Shown here piece after piece: positions 11,337 through 23,337 of a stretch of 64,000 nt of DNA (positions are counted from its first letter, which is position 1; the number at the start of each line of letters is the position of its first letter). Origin of the DNA: Aphelocoma coerulescens (lineage: Eukaryota > Chordata > Aves > Passeriformes > Corvidae); the NCBI RefSeq assembly GCF_041296385.1, contig NW_027183960.1:1225001-1289000 (forward strand), in the 5' to 3' direction. A program made the translations under genes and the position numbers. The notes under the pieces were generated by a model, which ran no database searches, had not been told where the DNA came from, and saw only the letters and a program-made list of their open reading frames with translations.

Positions 11337-12540
11337 ATGTCTACTATTGGGTACCAGACATCTGAACATTTAGACTATTGGCTTTCCAGGCTCACACTAT
11401 TCAAACCGGAAAGTGAAACTACTCTAAAAGCTAGAGGCGATTGCAAGAAATGTTTCTGCTCACACCACGACTGCCGACCATGCATCATTCTTACCTTGCA
11501 CCTGTCCAAAGGCCTTCCTCCGTCTGCGCTCTGGCAACTCTCACCCAAGCTCGGGCAGGGATGGAGGCTCTTGCCACAAGTAGCCCAAGCCTGGAGATAT
11601 TCCTCATCCTGATCTTCCACTGCTGACATCTAGGAATTCCCTGGAGCTGCAAACACTTGCCTTTGCTGCTCGAGGATCTTCTCTAGCACCATGCCAAATG
11701 CCTTCTCCTATGGCAGTGCTGCAGCATCCTGCGAGCCATGGACTGGAACTGGCACCTTCAGCATAGTTGCTCCTGGGAAACATCCTTCAGCCATTCCCTT
11801 ACTGCAATGAGCTGGACTCCTACACCTTTGCAAGGCTCTTCCTGGATAGGTGCATCCTCAGCAATGAGACGGTTCTGCTGAGAGCCACGGCTCTGAGGGA
11901 GCAGCCAGTCCTGCCCAAAGGCCTTCCTCCGTCACCAGTCCTGCAGCTCCCACGGAGGCACTGGGAGCCCTGGACACTCTTGCCACAAGTAGCCCAAGCG
12001 TCGAGATCTTCCTCATCCTGCTCCTCCACTGCTGACATCAGGGAATTCCCTGGAGCTCCCAACATCTGCCTTTCCTGCTCGAGGATCGTGTCTGGCAGCT
12101 CTCTGAGCCTCTTACACTTTGGAAGCGCAACAGCATCCTAGGAGTCATATACTGGCAACTGGCACCTCCAGGACACTTGCTGCTCCTAGGATGCTTTTCT
12201 CTGGGAAAATCTTCTTGCACACAACCTTGCTGCAGATTTTACTTCTAGGCCTTTTGTGGCCATCTGCATCCGCAGCCACAAGCAGCTTCTGATGATCGAC
12301 ATGGCTCTGGGAGAGCAGGGACTCCTGTCTGTGGACAAAGAAAACAAAGACAACTTGTAAGAAGAAAACCTGGAGCTTCTAGTTAGAAGAGAAAGGACTA
12401 TTCAATCAAGGCAGAGCCAAGGGAGGAAACTTTCTAAAATGGAACAAGCAGCAGAAGCACAGCAGTATTGCAGAAGAAATTCCCCTCCCAGCACTTGGCT
12501 TAAGGAAAACGCCTGATGTTTCTGTGAGAGACATGAGTTC
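11337..12540 (-). repeat. Monomer 11, class E, 1204 bp
   Basis: Double exon-like unit 11495-12324. Copy of monomer 4 at offset 7586. Its intron-like part matches the start of the e hybrids of Q blocks. Confidence 0.95.
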
Positions 12541-13743
12541 ATGTCTACTATTGGGTACCAGACATCTGAACATTTAGACTATTGGCTTTCCAGGCTCACG
12601 CTATTCAAACCGGAAAGTGAAACTACTCTAACAGTAAGGATGATTGCAAGAAATGTTTCTGTTTACACCACGACTGCCGACCATGCATCATTCTTACCTT
12701 GCACCTGTCCAAAGGCCTTCCTCCGTCTGCGCTCCGGCAACTCTCACCCAGGCAAGGGCAGGGATAGAGGCTCTTGCCACAAGTAGCCCAAGCATGGACA
12801 TCTTCCTCATCCTGCTACTCTACTGCTGACGTCAGGGTATTCCCTGGAGCTGCAAACACCTGCCTTTGCTGCTCGAGGACCTTCTCTAGCATCATGCCAA
12901 ACCCCTTCTCCTATGGCAGTGCTGCAGCATCCTGCGAGCCATGGACTGGAACTGGCACCTTCAGCATAGTTGCTCCTGGGAAACATCCTTCAGCCATTCC
13001 CTTACTGCAATGAGCTGGACTCCTACACCTTTGCAAGGCTCTTCCTGGATAGGTGCATCCTCAGCAATGAGACGGTTCTGCTGAGAGCCACGGCTCTGAG
13101 GGAGCAGCCAGTCCTGCCCAAAGGCCTTCCTCCGTCACCAGTCCTGCAGCTCCCACGGAGGCACTGGGAGCCCTGGACACTCTTGCCACAAGTAGCCCAA
13201 GCGTCGAGATCTTCCTCATCCTGCTCCTCCACTGCTGACATCAGGGAATTCCCTGGAGCTCCCAACATCTGCCTTTCCTGCTCGAGGATCGTGTCTGGCA
13301 GCTCTCTGAGCCTCTTACACTTTGGAAGCGCAACAGCATCCTAGGAGTCATATACTGGCAACTGGCACCTCCAGGACACTTGCTGCTCCTAGGATGCTTT
13401 TCTCTGGGAAAATCTTCTTGCACACAACCTTGCTGCAGATTTTACTTCTAGGCCTTTTGTGGCCATCTGCATCCGCAGCCACAAGCAGCTTCTGATGATC
13501 GACATGGCTCTGGGAGAGCAGGGACTCCTGTCTGTGGACAAAGAAAACAAAGACAACTTGTAAGAAGAAAACCTGGAGCTTCTAGTTAGAAGACAAAGGA
13601 CTATTCAATCAAGGCAGGGCCAAAGCAGGAAACTTTCTAAAATGGAACAAGCAGCAGAAGCAGAGCAGTTTTGCAGAAGAAATTCCCCTCCCAGTACTTG
13701 GCTTAAGGAAAAAGCCTGATGTTTCTATGAGAGACTTGAGTTC
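12541..13743 (-). repeat. Monomer 12, F/E hybrid, 1203 bp
   Basis: Double exon-like unit 12698-13527. F-like up to about 12900 (GGGATAGAGG, ATCATGCC), then E-like from CATCCTTCAGCC near 12985 to the end (CTTACACTTTGG). The crossover lies in between. Confidence 0.9.
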
Positions 13744-14947
13744 ATGTCTACTATTGGGTACCAGACATCTGAACATTTAGACTATTGGCTTTCCAGGCTC
13801 ACACTATTCAAACCGGAAAGTGAAACTACTCTAAAAGCTAGAGGCGATTGCAAGAAATGTTTCTGCTCACACCACGACTGCCGACCATGCATCATTCTTA
13901 CCTTGCACCTGTCCAAAGGCCTTCCTCCGTCTGCGCTCTGGCAACTCTCACCCAAGCTCGGGCAGGGATGGAGGCTCTTGCCACAAGTAGCCCAAGCCTG
14001 GAGATATTCCTCATCCTGATCTTCCACTGCTGACATCTAGGAATTCCCTGGAGCTGCAAACACTTGCCTTTGCTGCTCGAGGATCTTCTCTAGCACCATG
14101 CCAAATGCCTTCTCCTATGGCAGTGCTGCAGCATCCTGCGAGCCATGGACTGGAACTGGCACCTTCAGCATAGTTGCTCCTGGGAAACATCCTTCAGCCA
14201 TTCCCTTACTGCAATGAGCTGGACTCCTACACCTTTGCAAGGCTCTTCCTGGATAGGTGCATCCTCAGCAATGAGACGGTTCTGCTGAGAGCCACGGCTC
14301 TGAGGGAGCAGCCAGTCCTGCCCAAAGGCCTTCCTCCGTCACCAGTCCTGCAGCTCCCACGGAGGCACTGGGAGCCCTGGACACTCTTGCCACAAGTAGC
14401 CCAAGCGTCGAGATCTTCCTCATCCTGCTCCTCCACTGCTGACATCAGGGAATTCCCTGGAGCTCCCAACATCTGCCTTTCCTGCTCGAGGATCGTGTCT
14501 GGCAGCTCTCTGAGCCTCTTACACTTTGGAAGCGCAACAGCATCCTAGGAGTCATATACTGGCAACTGGCACCTCCAGGACACTTGCTGCTCCTAGGATG
14601 CTTTTCTCTGGGAAAATCTTCTTGCACACAACCTTGCTGCAGATTTTACTTCTAGGCCTTTTGTGGCCATCTGCATCCGCAGCCACAAGCAGCTTCTGAT
14701 GATCGACATGGCTCTGGGAGAGCAGGGACTCCTGTCTGTGGACAAAGAAAACAAAGACAACTTGTAAGAAGAAAACCTGGAGCTTCTAGTTAGAAGAGAA
14801 AGGACTATTCAATCAAGGCAGAGCCAAGGGAGGAAACTTTCTAAAATGGAACAAGCAGCAGAAGCACAGCAGTATTGCAGAAGAAATTCCCCTCCCAGCA
14901 CTTGGCTTAAGGAAAACGCCTGATGTTTCTGTGAGAGACATGAGTTC
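13744..14947 (-). repeat. Monomer 13, class E, 1204 bp
   Basis: Double exon-like unit 13902-14731. Same class as monomer 11, 2407 bp upstream, so 11-12 and 13-14 form a local E-F dimer duplication. Confidence 0.94.
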
Positions 14948-16150
14948 ATGTCTACTATTGGGTACCAGACATCTGAACATTTAGACTATTGGCTTTCCAG
15001 GCTCACGCTATTCAAACCGGAAAGTGAAACTACTTTAACAGTAAGGATGATTGCAAGAAATGTTTCTGTTTACACCACGACTGCCGACCATGCATCATTC
15101 TTACCTTGCACCTGTCCAAAGGCCTTCCTCCGTCTGCGCTCCGGCAACTCTCACCCAGGCAAGGGCAGGGATAGAGGCTCTTGCCACAAGTAGCCCAAGC
15201 ATGGACATCTTCCTCATCCTGCTACTCTACTGCTGACGTCAGGGTATTCCCTGGAGCTGCAAACACCTGCCTTTGCTGCTCGAGGACCTTCTCTAGCATC
15301 ATGCCAAACCCCTTCTCCTATGGCAGTGCTGCAGCATCCTGCGAGCCATGGACTGGAACTGGCACCTTCAGCATAGTTGCTCCTGGGAAACATCATTCAG
15401 CCATTCCCTTACTGCAATGAGCTGGACTCCTACTCCTCTGCAAGGCTCTTCCTGGACAGGTGCATCCTCAGCAATGAGACGGTTCTGCTGAGAGCCATGG
15501 CTCTGAGGGAGGAGCCAGTCCTGTCCAAAGGCCTTCCTCTGACTCCACTCCTGCAGCTCTCACGGAGGCACTGGGAGCCTTGGACACTCTTGCCACAAGT
15601 AGCCCAAGCGTGGACATCTTCCTCATCCTGCTCCTCCACTGCTGACGTCAGGGAATTCCCTGGAGCTCCTAAAATCTGCCTTTCCTGCTGGAGGATCGTG
15701 TCTGGCAGCTCTCTGATCCTCTTCGCCTTTGGCAGCGCCACAGCATCCTGAGAGTCATATACTGGAAACTGGCAGCTACATGACACTTGCCGCTCCTAGG
15801 ATGCTTTTCTCTGGGAAAATCTTCTTGCACACGACATTGCTCCAGTTTTTACTTCTAGGCCTTTCGTGGCCATCTGCATTCTCAGCCACAAGCAGGTTCT
15901 GATGATCGACATGGCTCTGGGAGAGCAGGGACTCCTGTCTGTGGACAAAGAAAACAAAGACAACTTGTAAGAAGAAAACCTGGAGCTTCTAGTTAGAAGA
16001 CAAAGGACTATTCAAACAAGGCAGGGCCAAAGCAGGAAACTTTCTAAAATGGAACAAGCAGCAGAAGCACAGCAGTATTGCAGAAGAAATTCCCCTCCCA
16101 GCACTTGGCTTAAGGAAAACGCCTGATGTTTCTGTGAGAGACATGAGTTC
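14948..16150 (-). repeat. Monomer 14, class F, 1203 bp
   Basis: Double exon-like unit 15105-15934. Matches monomer 28 at offset 14793. Private CTACTTTAACAG near 15029. Its end carries ATTCAAACAAGG, the form typical of the monomer preceding a class A copy. Confidence 0.94.
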
Positions 16151-17353
16151 ATGTCTACTATTGGGTACCAGACATCTGAACATTTAGACTATTGGCTTTC
16201 CAGGCTCACGCTATTCAAACCGGAAAGTGAAACTATTCTAACAGAAGGGATGATTGCAAGAAATGTTTCTGTTTACACCACGACTGCCGACCATCCATCA
16301 TTCTTACCTTGCACCTGTCCAAAGGCCTTCCTCCATCTGCGCTCCGGCAACTCTCACCCAGGCAAGGGCAGGGATGGAGGCTCTTGCCACAAGTAGCCCA
16401 AGCGTGGACATCTTCCTCATCCTGCTACTCCACTGCTGACGTCAGGGTATTCCCTGGAGCTGCAAACACCTGCCTTTGCTGCTCGAGGACCTTCTCTAGC
16501 ACCATGCAAAACCCCTTCTCCTATGGCAGTGCTGCAGCATCCTGCGAGCCACGGACTGGAACTGGCACCTCCAGCAAAGTTGCTCCTGGGAAACATCCCT
16601 CAGCCATTCCCTTACTGCAATGAGCTGGACTCCTACTCCTCTGCAATGCTCTTCCTGGACAGGTGCATCCTCAGCAATGAGACGGTTCTGCTGAGAGCCA
16701 CGGCTCTGAGGGAGCAGCCAGTCCTGCCCAATGGTTGTCCTCCGTCACCAGTCCTGCAGCTCCCACGGAGGCACTGGGAGCCTTGGACACTCTTGCCACA
16801 AGTAGCCCAAGCGTGGACATCTTCCTCATCCTGCTCCTCCACTGCTGACGTCAGGGAATTCCCTGGTGCTCCCAACATCTGCCTTTCCTGCTCGAGGATC
16901 GTGTCTGGCAGCTCTCTGAGCCTCTTTGCCTTTGGCAGCGCCACAGCATCCTAGGAGTCATATACTGGCAACTGGCACCTCCAGGACACTTGCTGCTCCT
17001 AGGATGCTTTCCTCTGGGAAAATCTTCTTGGACACGTCCTTGCTCCAGTTTTTACTCCTAGTCCTTTCGTGGCCATCTGCATTCTCAGCCACAAGCAGCT
17101 TCTGATGATCGACATGGCTCTGGGAGAGCAGGGACTCCTGTCTGTGGACAAAGAAAACAAAGACAACTTGTAAGAAGAAAACCTGGAGCTTCTAGATAGA
17201 AGACAAAGGGCTATTCAATCAAGGCAGGGCCAAGGGAGGAAACTTTCTAAAATGGAACAAGCAGCAGAAGCACAGTAGTTTTGCAGAAGAAATTCCCTTC
17301 CCAGCACTTGGCTTAAGGAAAAAACCTCATGTTTCTATGAGAGACTTGAGTTC
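16151..17353 (-). repeat. Monomer 15, class A, 1203 bp (first of the HOR region)
   Basis: Double exon-like unit 16308-17137. Class A is marked by CTATTCTAACAGAAGGG, CCCAATGGTTGTCCTCC and TCCTAGTCCTTTCG. Unlike later A copies it ends GATAGAAGACAAAGGG rather than in an A8 tract. Confidence 0.95.
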
Positions 17354-18147
17354 ATGTCTACTACTGGGTACCAGACATCTGAACATTTAGACTATTGGCT
17401 TTCCAGGCTCACGCTATTCAAACCGGAAAGTGAAACTACTCTAACAGTAGGGATGATTGCAAGAAATGTTTCTGTTTACACCACGACTGCCGACCATGCA
17501 TCATTCTTACCTTGCACCTGTCCAAAGGCCTTCCTCCGTCTGCGCTCCGGCAACTCTCACCCAGGCAAGGGCAAGGATGGAGGCTCTTGCCACAAGTAGC
17601 CCAAGCGTGGACATCTTCCTCATCCTGCTCCGCCACTGCTGACATCAGGGAATTCCCTGGAGCTCCCAACATCTGCCTTTCCTGCTCGAGGATCGTGTCT
17701 GGCAGCTCTCTGAGCCTCTTCATCTTTGGCTGCGCCACAGCATCCTAGGAGTCATATACTGGCAACTGGCACCTCCAGGACACTTGCTGCTCCTAGGATG
17801 CTTTTCTCTGGGAAAATCTTCTTGCATACGACCTTGCTCCAGATTTTACTTCTAGGTCTTTCGTGGCCATGTGCATCCGCGGCCACGAGCAGCTTCTGAT
17901 GATCAACAGGGCTCTGGGAGAGCAGGGACTCCTGTCTGTGGACAAAGAAAACAAAGACAACTTGTAAGAAGAAAACCTAGAGCTTCTAGATAGAAGAGAA
18001 AGGACTATTCAATCAAGGCAGGGCCAAAGCAGGAAACTTTCTAAAATGGAACAAGCAGAAGAAGCAGAGCAGTTTTGCAGAAGAAATTCCCCTCCCAGCA
18101 CTTGGCTTAATGAAAAAGCCTGATGTTGCTATGAGAGACTTGAGTTC
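17354..18147 (-). repeat. Monomer 16, class B, 794 bp
   Basis: Single exon-like unit 17511-17931. Class B joins a donor-side part of the second-module type (CCAGGCAAGGGCAAGG) to an acceptor-side part of the first-module type. Starts with ACTACTGGG like class G; all later B copies read ACTATTGGG. Confidence 0.94.
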
Positions 18148-19350
18148 ATGTCTACTATTGGGGAGCAGACGTCTGAACATTTAGAGTATTGGCGCTCCAG
18201 GCTCACGCTATTCAAACCGGAAAGTGAAACTATTCTAACATAAGGGATGATTGCAAGAAATGTTTCTGTTTACACCACAACTGCCGACCATCCATCATTC
18301 TTACCTTGCACCTGTCCAAAGGCCTTCCTCCATCTGCGCTCCAGCAACTCTCACCCAGGGTCGGGCAGGGATGGAGGCTCGTGCCACAAGTAGCCCAAGC
18401 GCGGACATCTTCCTCATCCTGATCTTCCACTGCTGACATCTAGGAATTCCCTGGAGCTGCAAACACTTGCCTTTGCTGCTCAAGGATCTTCTCTAGCACC
18501 ATGCCAAATGCCTTCTCCTATGGCAGCGCTGCAGCATCCTGCGACTCACGGACTGGAACTGGCACCTCCAGCAAAGTTGCTCCTGGGAAACATCCCTCAG
18601 CCATTCCCTTACTGCAATGAGCTGGACTCCTACTCCTCTGCAATGCTCTTCCTGGACAGGTGCATCCTCAGCAACGAGACGGTTCTGCTGAGAGCCGCGG
18701 CTCTGAGGGAGCAGCCAGTCCTGCCAAAAGGCCTTCCTCCGTCTCCAGTCCCGCAGCTCCCACGGAGGCACTGGGAGCCTTGGACACTCTTGCCACAAGT
18801 AGCCCAAGCGTGGACATCTTCCTCATCCTGCTCCTCCACTGCTGACGTCAGGGAATTCCCTGGAGCTGCAAACATCTGCCTTTGCTGCTGGAGGATCATG
18901 TCTGGCAGCTCTCTGAGCCTCTTCATCTTTGGCTGCGCCACAGCATCCTAGGAGTCATATACTGGCAACTGGCACCTCCAGGACACTTGCTGCTCCTAGG
19001 ATGCTTTTCTCTGGGAAAATCTTCTTGCATACGACCTTGCTCCAGATTTTACTTCTAGGTCTTTCGTGGCCATCTGCATCCGCAGCCACAAGCAGCTTCT
19101 GATGATCGACATGGCTCTGGGAGAGCAGGGACTCCTGTCTGTGGACAAAGAAAACAAAGACAACTTGTAAGAAGAAAACCTGGAGCTTCTAGATAGAAGA
19201 GAAAGGACTATTCAATCAAGGCAGGGCCAAAGCAGGAAACTTTCTAAAATGGAACAAGCAGCAGAAGCACAGTAGTTTTGCAGAAGAAATTCCCCTCCCA
19301 GCACTTGGCTTAAGGAAAAAGTCTGATGTTTCTATGAGAGACTTGAGTTC
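18148..19350 (-). repeat. Monomer 17, class C, 1203 bp
   Basis: Double exon-like unit 18305-19134. Class C is marked by TTGGGGAGCAGACGTC and CATCTTTGGCTGCGCC. Private CTAACATAAGGG near 18235 where other C copies read CTAACAGAAGGG. Confidence 0.95.
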
Positions 19351-20145
19351 ATGTCTACTATTGGATAGCAGACATCTGAACATTTAGACTACTGGCTTTC
19401 CAGGCTCACGCAATTCAAACCGGAATGTCAAACTATTTCAAAAGCTAGAGATGCTTGGAAGAAATGTTTCTGTACTCACCACAACTGGGGACCATGCATC
19501 ATTCTTACCTTGCACCTGTCCAAAGGCCTTCCTCCGTCTCCAGTCCTGCCGCTCTCACGGAGGCACTGGGAGCCTCGGACACTCTTGCCACAAGTAGCCC
19601 AAGCGTGGACATCTTCCTCATCCTGCTCCTCCACTGCTGACGTCAAGGAATTCCCTGGAGCTCCCAACATCTGCCTTTCCAGCTGGAGGATCATGTCTGG
19701 CAGCTCTCTGAGCCTCTTCACCTTTGGCAGCGCCACAGCATCCTAGGAGTCATATACTGGCAACTGGCACCTCCAGGACACTTGCTGCTCCTAGGATGCT
19801 TTTCTCTGGGAAAATCTTCTTGCATACAACCTTGCTCCAGTTTTTACTTCTAGGCCTTTCGTGGCCATCTGCATTCTCAGCCACAAGCAGGTTCTGATGA
19901 TCAACAGGGCTCTGGGAGAGCAGGGACTCCTGTCTGTGGACAAAGAAAACAAAGACAACTTGTAAGAAGAAAACCTGGAGCTTCTAGATAGAAGACAAAG
20001 GACTATTCAATCAAGGCAGGGCCAAGGGAGGAAACTTTCTAAAATGGAACAAGCAGCAGAAGCACAGTACTTTTGCAGAAGAAATTCCCTTCCCAGCACT
20101 TGGCTTAAGGAAAAAACCTCATGTTTCTATGAGAGACTTGAGTTC
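19351..20145 (-). repeat. Monomer 18, class D, 795 bp
   Basis: Single exon-like unit 19509-19929. Variant with GCTTGGAAG, GTACTCACC and GCCTCGGAC, shared with monomers 32 and 47. Near its end CAGTACTTTTGC replaces CAGTAGTTTTGC. Confidence 0.95.
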
Positions 20146-21338
20146 ATGTCTACTACTGGGTACCAGACATCTGAACATTTAGACTATTGGCTTTCCAGGC
20201 TCACGCTATTCAAACCTGAAAGTGAAACTACTCTAACAGTAAGGATGATTGCAAGAAATGTTTCTGTTTACACCACGACTGCCGACCATGCATCATTCTT
20301 ACCTTGCACCTGTCCAAAGGCCTTCCTCCATCTGCGCTCCAGCAACTCTCACTCAGGCAAGGGCAGGGATGGAGGCTCTTGCCACAAGTAGCCCAAGCGT
20401 GGACATCTTCCTCATCCTGCTACTCCACTGCTGACGTCAGGGTATTCCCTGGAGCTGCAAACACCTGCCTTTGCTGCTCGAGGATCTTCTCTAGCACCAT
20501 GCAAAACCCCTTCTCCTATGGCAGTGCTGCAGCATCCTGCGAGCCACGGACTGGAACTGGCACCTCCAGCAAAGTTGCTCCTGGGAAACATCCCTCAGCC
20601 ATTCCCTTACTGCAATGAGCTGGACTCCTACTCCTCTGCAATGCTCTTCCTGGACAGGTGCATCCTCAGCAATGAGACAGTTCTGCTGAGAGCCACAGCT
20701 CTGAGGAAGCAGCCAGTCCTGCCCAATGGTTGTCCTCTGTCACCAGTCCTGCAGCTCCCACGGAGGCACTGGGAGCCTTGGACACTCTTGCCACAAGTAG
20801 CCCAAGCGTGGACATCTTCCTCATCCTGCTCCTCCACTGCTGACGTCAGGGAATTCCCTGGTGCTCCCAACATCTGCCTTTCCTGCTCGAGGATCGTGTC
20901 TGGCAGATCTCTGAGCCTCTTTGCCTTTGGCAGCGCCAGAGCATCCTAGGAGTCATATACTGGCAACTGGCACCTCCAGGACACTTGCTGCTCCTAGGAT
21001 GCTTTCCTCTAGGAAAAACTTCTTGCACACGTCCTTGCTCCAGTTTTTACTCCTAGGCCATCTGCATTCTCAGCCACAAGAAGCTTCTGATGATCGACAT
21101 GGCTCTGGGAGAGCAGGGACTCCTGTCTGTGGACAAAGAAAACAAAGACAACTTGTAAGATTAAAACCTGGAGCTTCTAGTTAGAAGAGAAAGGACAATT
21201 CAATCAAGGCAGGGCCAAAGCAGGAAACTTTCTAAAATGGAACAAGCAGCAGAAGCACAGTAGTTTTGCAGAAGAAATTCCCCTCCCCGCACTTGGCTTA
21301 AGGAAAAAGCCTGATGTTTCTATGAGAGACTTGAGTTC
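20146..21338 (-). repeat. Monomer 19, class G, 1193 bp
   Basis: Double exon-like unit 20303-21122. Carries the same 10-bp deletion as left-hand G copies but CTCGAGGATCG near 20886 where they have CTGGAGGATCG. Confidence 0.95.
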
Positions 21339-22133
21339 ATGTCTACTATTGGATAGCAGACATCTGAACATTTAGACTACTGGCTTTCCAGGCTCACGCA
21401 ATTCAAACCGGAATGTCAAACTATTTCAAAAGCTAGAGATGCTTCGAAGAAATGTTTCTGTATTCACCACAACTGGGGACCATGCATCATTCTTACCTTG
21501 CACCTGTCCAAAGGCCTTCCTCCGTCTCCAGTCCTGCCGCTCTCACGGAGGCACTGGGAGCCTTGGACACTCTTGCCACAAGTAGCCCAAGCGTGGACAT
21601 CTTCCTCATCCTGCTCCTCCACTGCTGACGTCAGGGAATTCCCTGGAGCTCCAAACATCTGCCTTTCCAGCTGGAGGATCATGTCTGGCAGCTCTCTGAG
21701 CCTCTTCACCTTTGGCAGCGCCACAGCATCCTAGGAGTCATATACTGGCAACTGGCACCTCCAGGACACTTGCTGCTCCTAGGATGCTTTTCTCTGGGAA
21801 AATCTTCTTGCACACGACATTGCTGCCGATTTTACTTCTAGGCCTTTCGTGGCCATCTGCATCCTCAGCCACAAGCAGGTTCTGATGATCAACAGGGCTC
21901 TGGGAGAGCAGGGACTCCTGTCTGTGGACAAAGAAAACAAAGACAACTTGTAAGAAGAAAACCTGGAGCTTCTAGTTAGAAGACAAAGGACTATTCAATC
22001 AAGGCAGGGCCAAAGCAGGAAACTTTCTAAAATGGAACAAGCAGCAGAAGCAGAGCAGTTTTGCAGAAGAAATTCCCCTCCCAGCACTTGGCTTAAGGAA
22101 AAAGCCTGATGTTTCTATGAGAGACTTGAGTTC
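21339..22133 (-). repeat. Monomer 20, class D, 795 bp
   Basis: Single exon-like unit 21497-21917. Reads CTTGCACACGACATTG near 21807, shared with monomers 34 and 49, against CTTGTACACG in monomers 3, 7, 10 and 25. Confidence 0.95.
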
Positions 22134-23337
22134 ATGTCTACTATTGGGTACCAGACATCTGAACATTTAGACTATTGGCTTTCCAGGCTCACACTATTCA
22201 AACCGGAAAGTGAAACTACTCTAAAAGCTAGAGGCGATTGCAAGAAATGTTTCTGCTCACACCACGACTGCCGACCATGCATCATTCTTACCTTGCACCT
22301 GTCCAAAGGCCTTCCTCCGTCTGCGCTCTGGCAACTCTCACCCAAGCTCGGGCAGGGATGGAGGCTCTTGCCACAAGTAGCCCAAGCCTGGAGATATTCC
22401 TCATCCTGATCTTCCACTGCTGACATCTAGGAATTCCCTGGAGCTGCAAACACTTGCCTTTGCTGCTCGAGGATCTTCTCTAGCACCATGCCAAACCCCT
22501 TCTCCTATGGCAGTGCTGCAGCATCCTGCGAGCCATGGACTGGAACTGGCACCTTCAGCATAGTTGCTCCTGGGAAACATCCTTCAGCCATTCCCTTACT
22601 GCAATGAGCTGGACTCCTACACCTTTGCAAGGCTCTTCCTGGATAGGTGCATCCTCAGCAATGAGACGGTTCTGCTGAGAGCCACGGCTCTGAGGGAGGA
22701 GCCAGTCCTGTCCAAAGGCCTTCCTCTGACTCCACTCCTGCAGCTCTCACGGAGGCACTGGGAGCCTCGGACACTCTTGCCACAAGTAGCCCAAGCGTGG
22801 ACATCTTCCTCATCCTGCTCCTCCACTGCTGACGTCAGGGAATTCCCTGGAGCTCCTAAAATCTGCCTTTCCTGCTCGAGGATCGTGTCTGGCAGCTCTC
22901 TGAGCCTCTTCGCCTTTGGCAGCGCCACAGCATCCTGAGAGTCATATACTGGAAACTGGCAGCTACATGACACTTGCCGCTCCTAGGATGCTTTTCTCTG
23001 GGAAAATCTTCTTGCACACGACATTGCTCCAGTTTTTACTTCTAGGCCTTTCGTGGCCATCTGCATTCTCAGCCACAAGCAGGTTCTGATGATCGACATG
23101 GCTCTGGGAGAGCAGGGACTCCTGTCTGTGGACAAAGAAAACAAAGACAACTTGTAAGAAGAAAACCTGGAGCTTCTAGTTAGAAGACAAAGGACTATTC
23201 AAACAAGGCAGGGCCAAAGCAGGAAACTTTCTAAAATGGAACAAGCAGCAGAAGCACAGCAGTATTGCAGAAGAAATTCCCCTCCCAGCACTTGGCTTAA
23301 GGAAAACGCCTGATGTTTCTGTGAGAGACATGAGTTC
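22134..23337 (-). repeat. Monomer 21, E/F hybrid, 1204 bp
   Basis: Double exon-like unit 22292-23121. Class E up to GCCACGGCTCTGAGGGA near 22681-22697, then class F (GGAGCCAGTCCTGTCC onward). It replaces the separate E and F monomers of P1 and P2 and accounts for the 1203-bp shortfall of block P0. Confidence 0.93.

Larger units (their letters stand above)
1..16150. repeat. Irregular left part of the array (classes D, E, F, G, H)
   Basis: Monomer order is D(partial) H G D E F G D H G D E F/E E F. Classes A, B and C, which head every block to the right, are absent. Two nested segmental duplications are visible: 560-6157 recurs at 8146-13743 (offset 7586), and the G-D pair at 1763-3750 recurs at 6158-8145 (offset 4395) and again at 9349-11336. 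Copies differ by scattered single bases. This part looks like an older or independently evolving domain from which the G, D, E and F members of the right-hand higher-order repeat are also known. Confidence 0.9.
16151..23337. repeat. HOR block P0, shortened (A B C D G D E/F)
   Basis: Seven monomers, 7187 bp. It matches the first six members of block P1 at a constant offset of 14793 bp and ends in a single E/F hybrid instead of separate E and F monomers. The 1203 bp missing relative to a full P block is one monomer, which explains why the offset to the next copy is 14793 rather than 15996. Confidence 0.93.

Noticed and set aside
18508..18951. Recurrent plus-strand open frames of 124-147 codons, such as this one
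   Set aside because: They lie antisense to the exon-like units, span the out-of-frame module junction, differ in length between classes because of single substitutions, and lack any plus-strand splice or start context. Open antisense frames are common opposite former coding exons.
20044..20391. 115-codon plus-strand frame seen at 20044, 34837 and 50833
   Set aside because: It exists only because CAGTAG became CAGTAC at the end of the preceding D monomer. It runs through intron-like sequence and is copied with the HOR.
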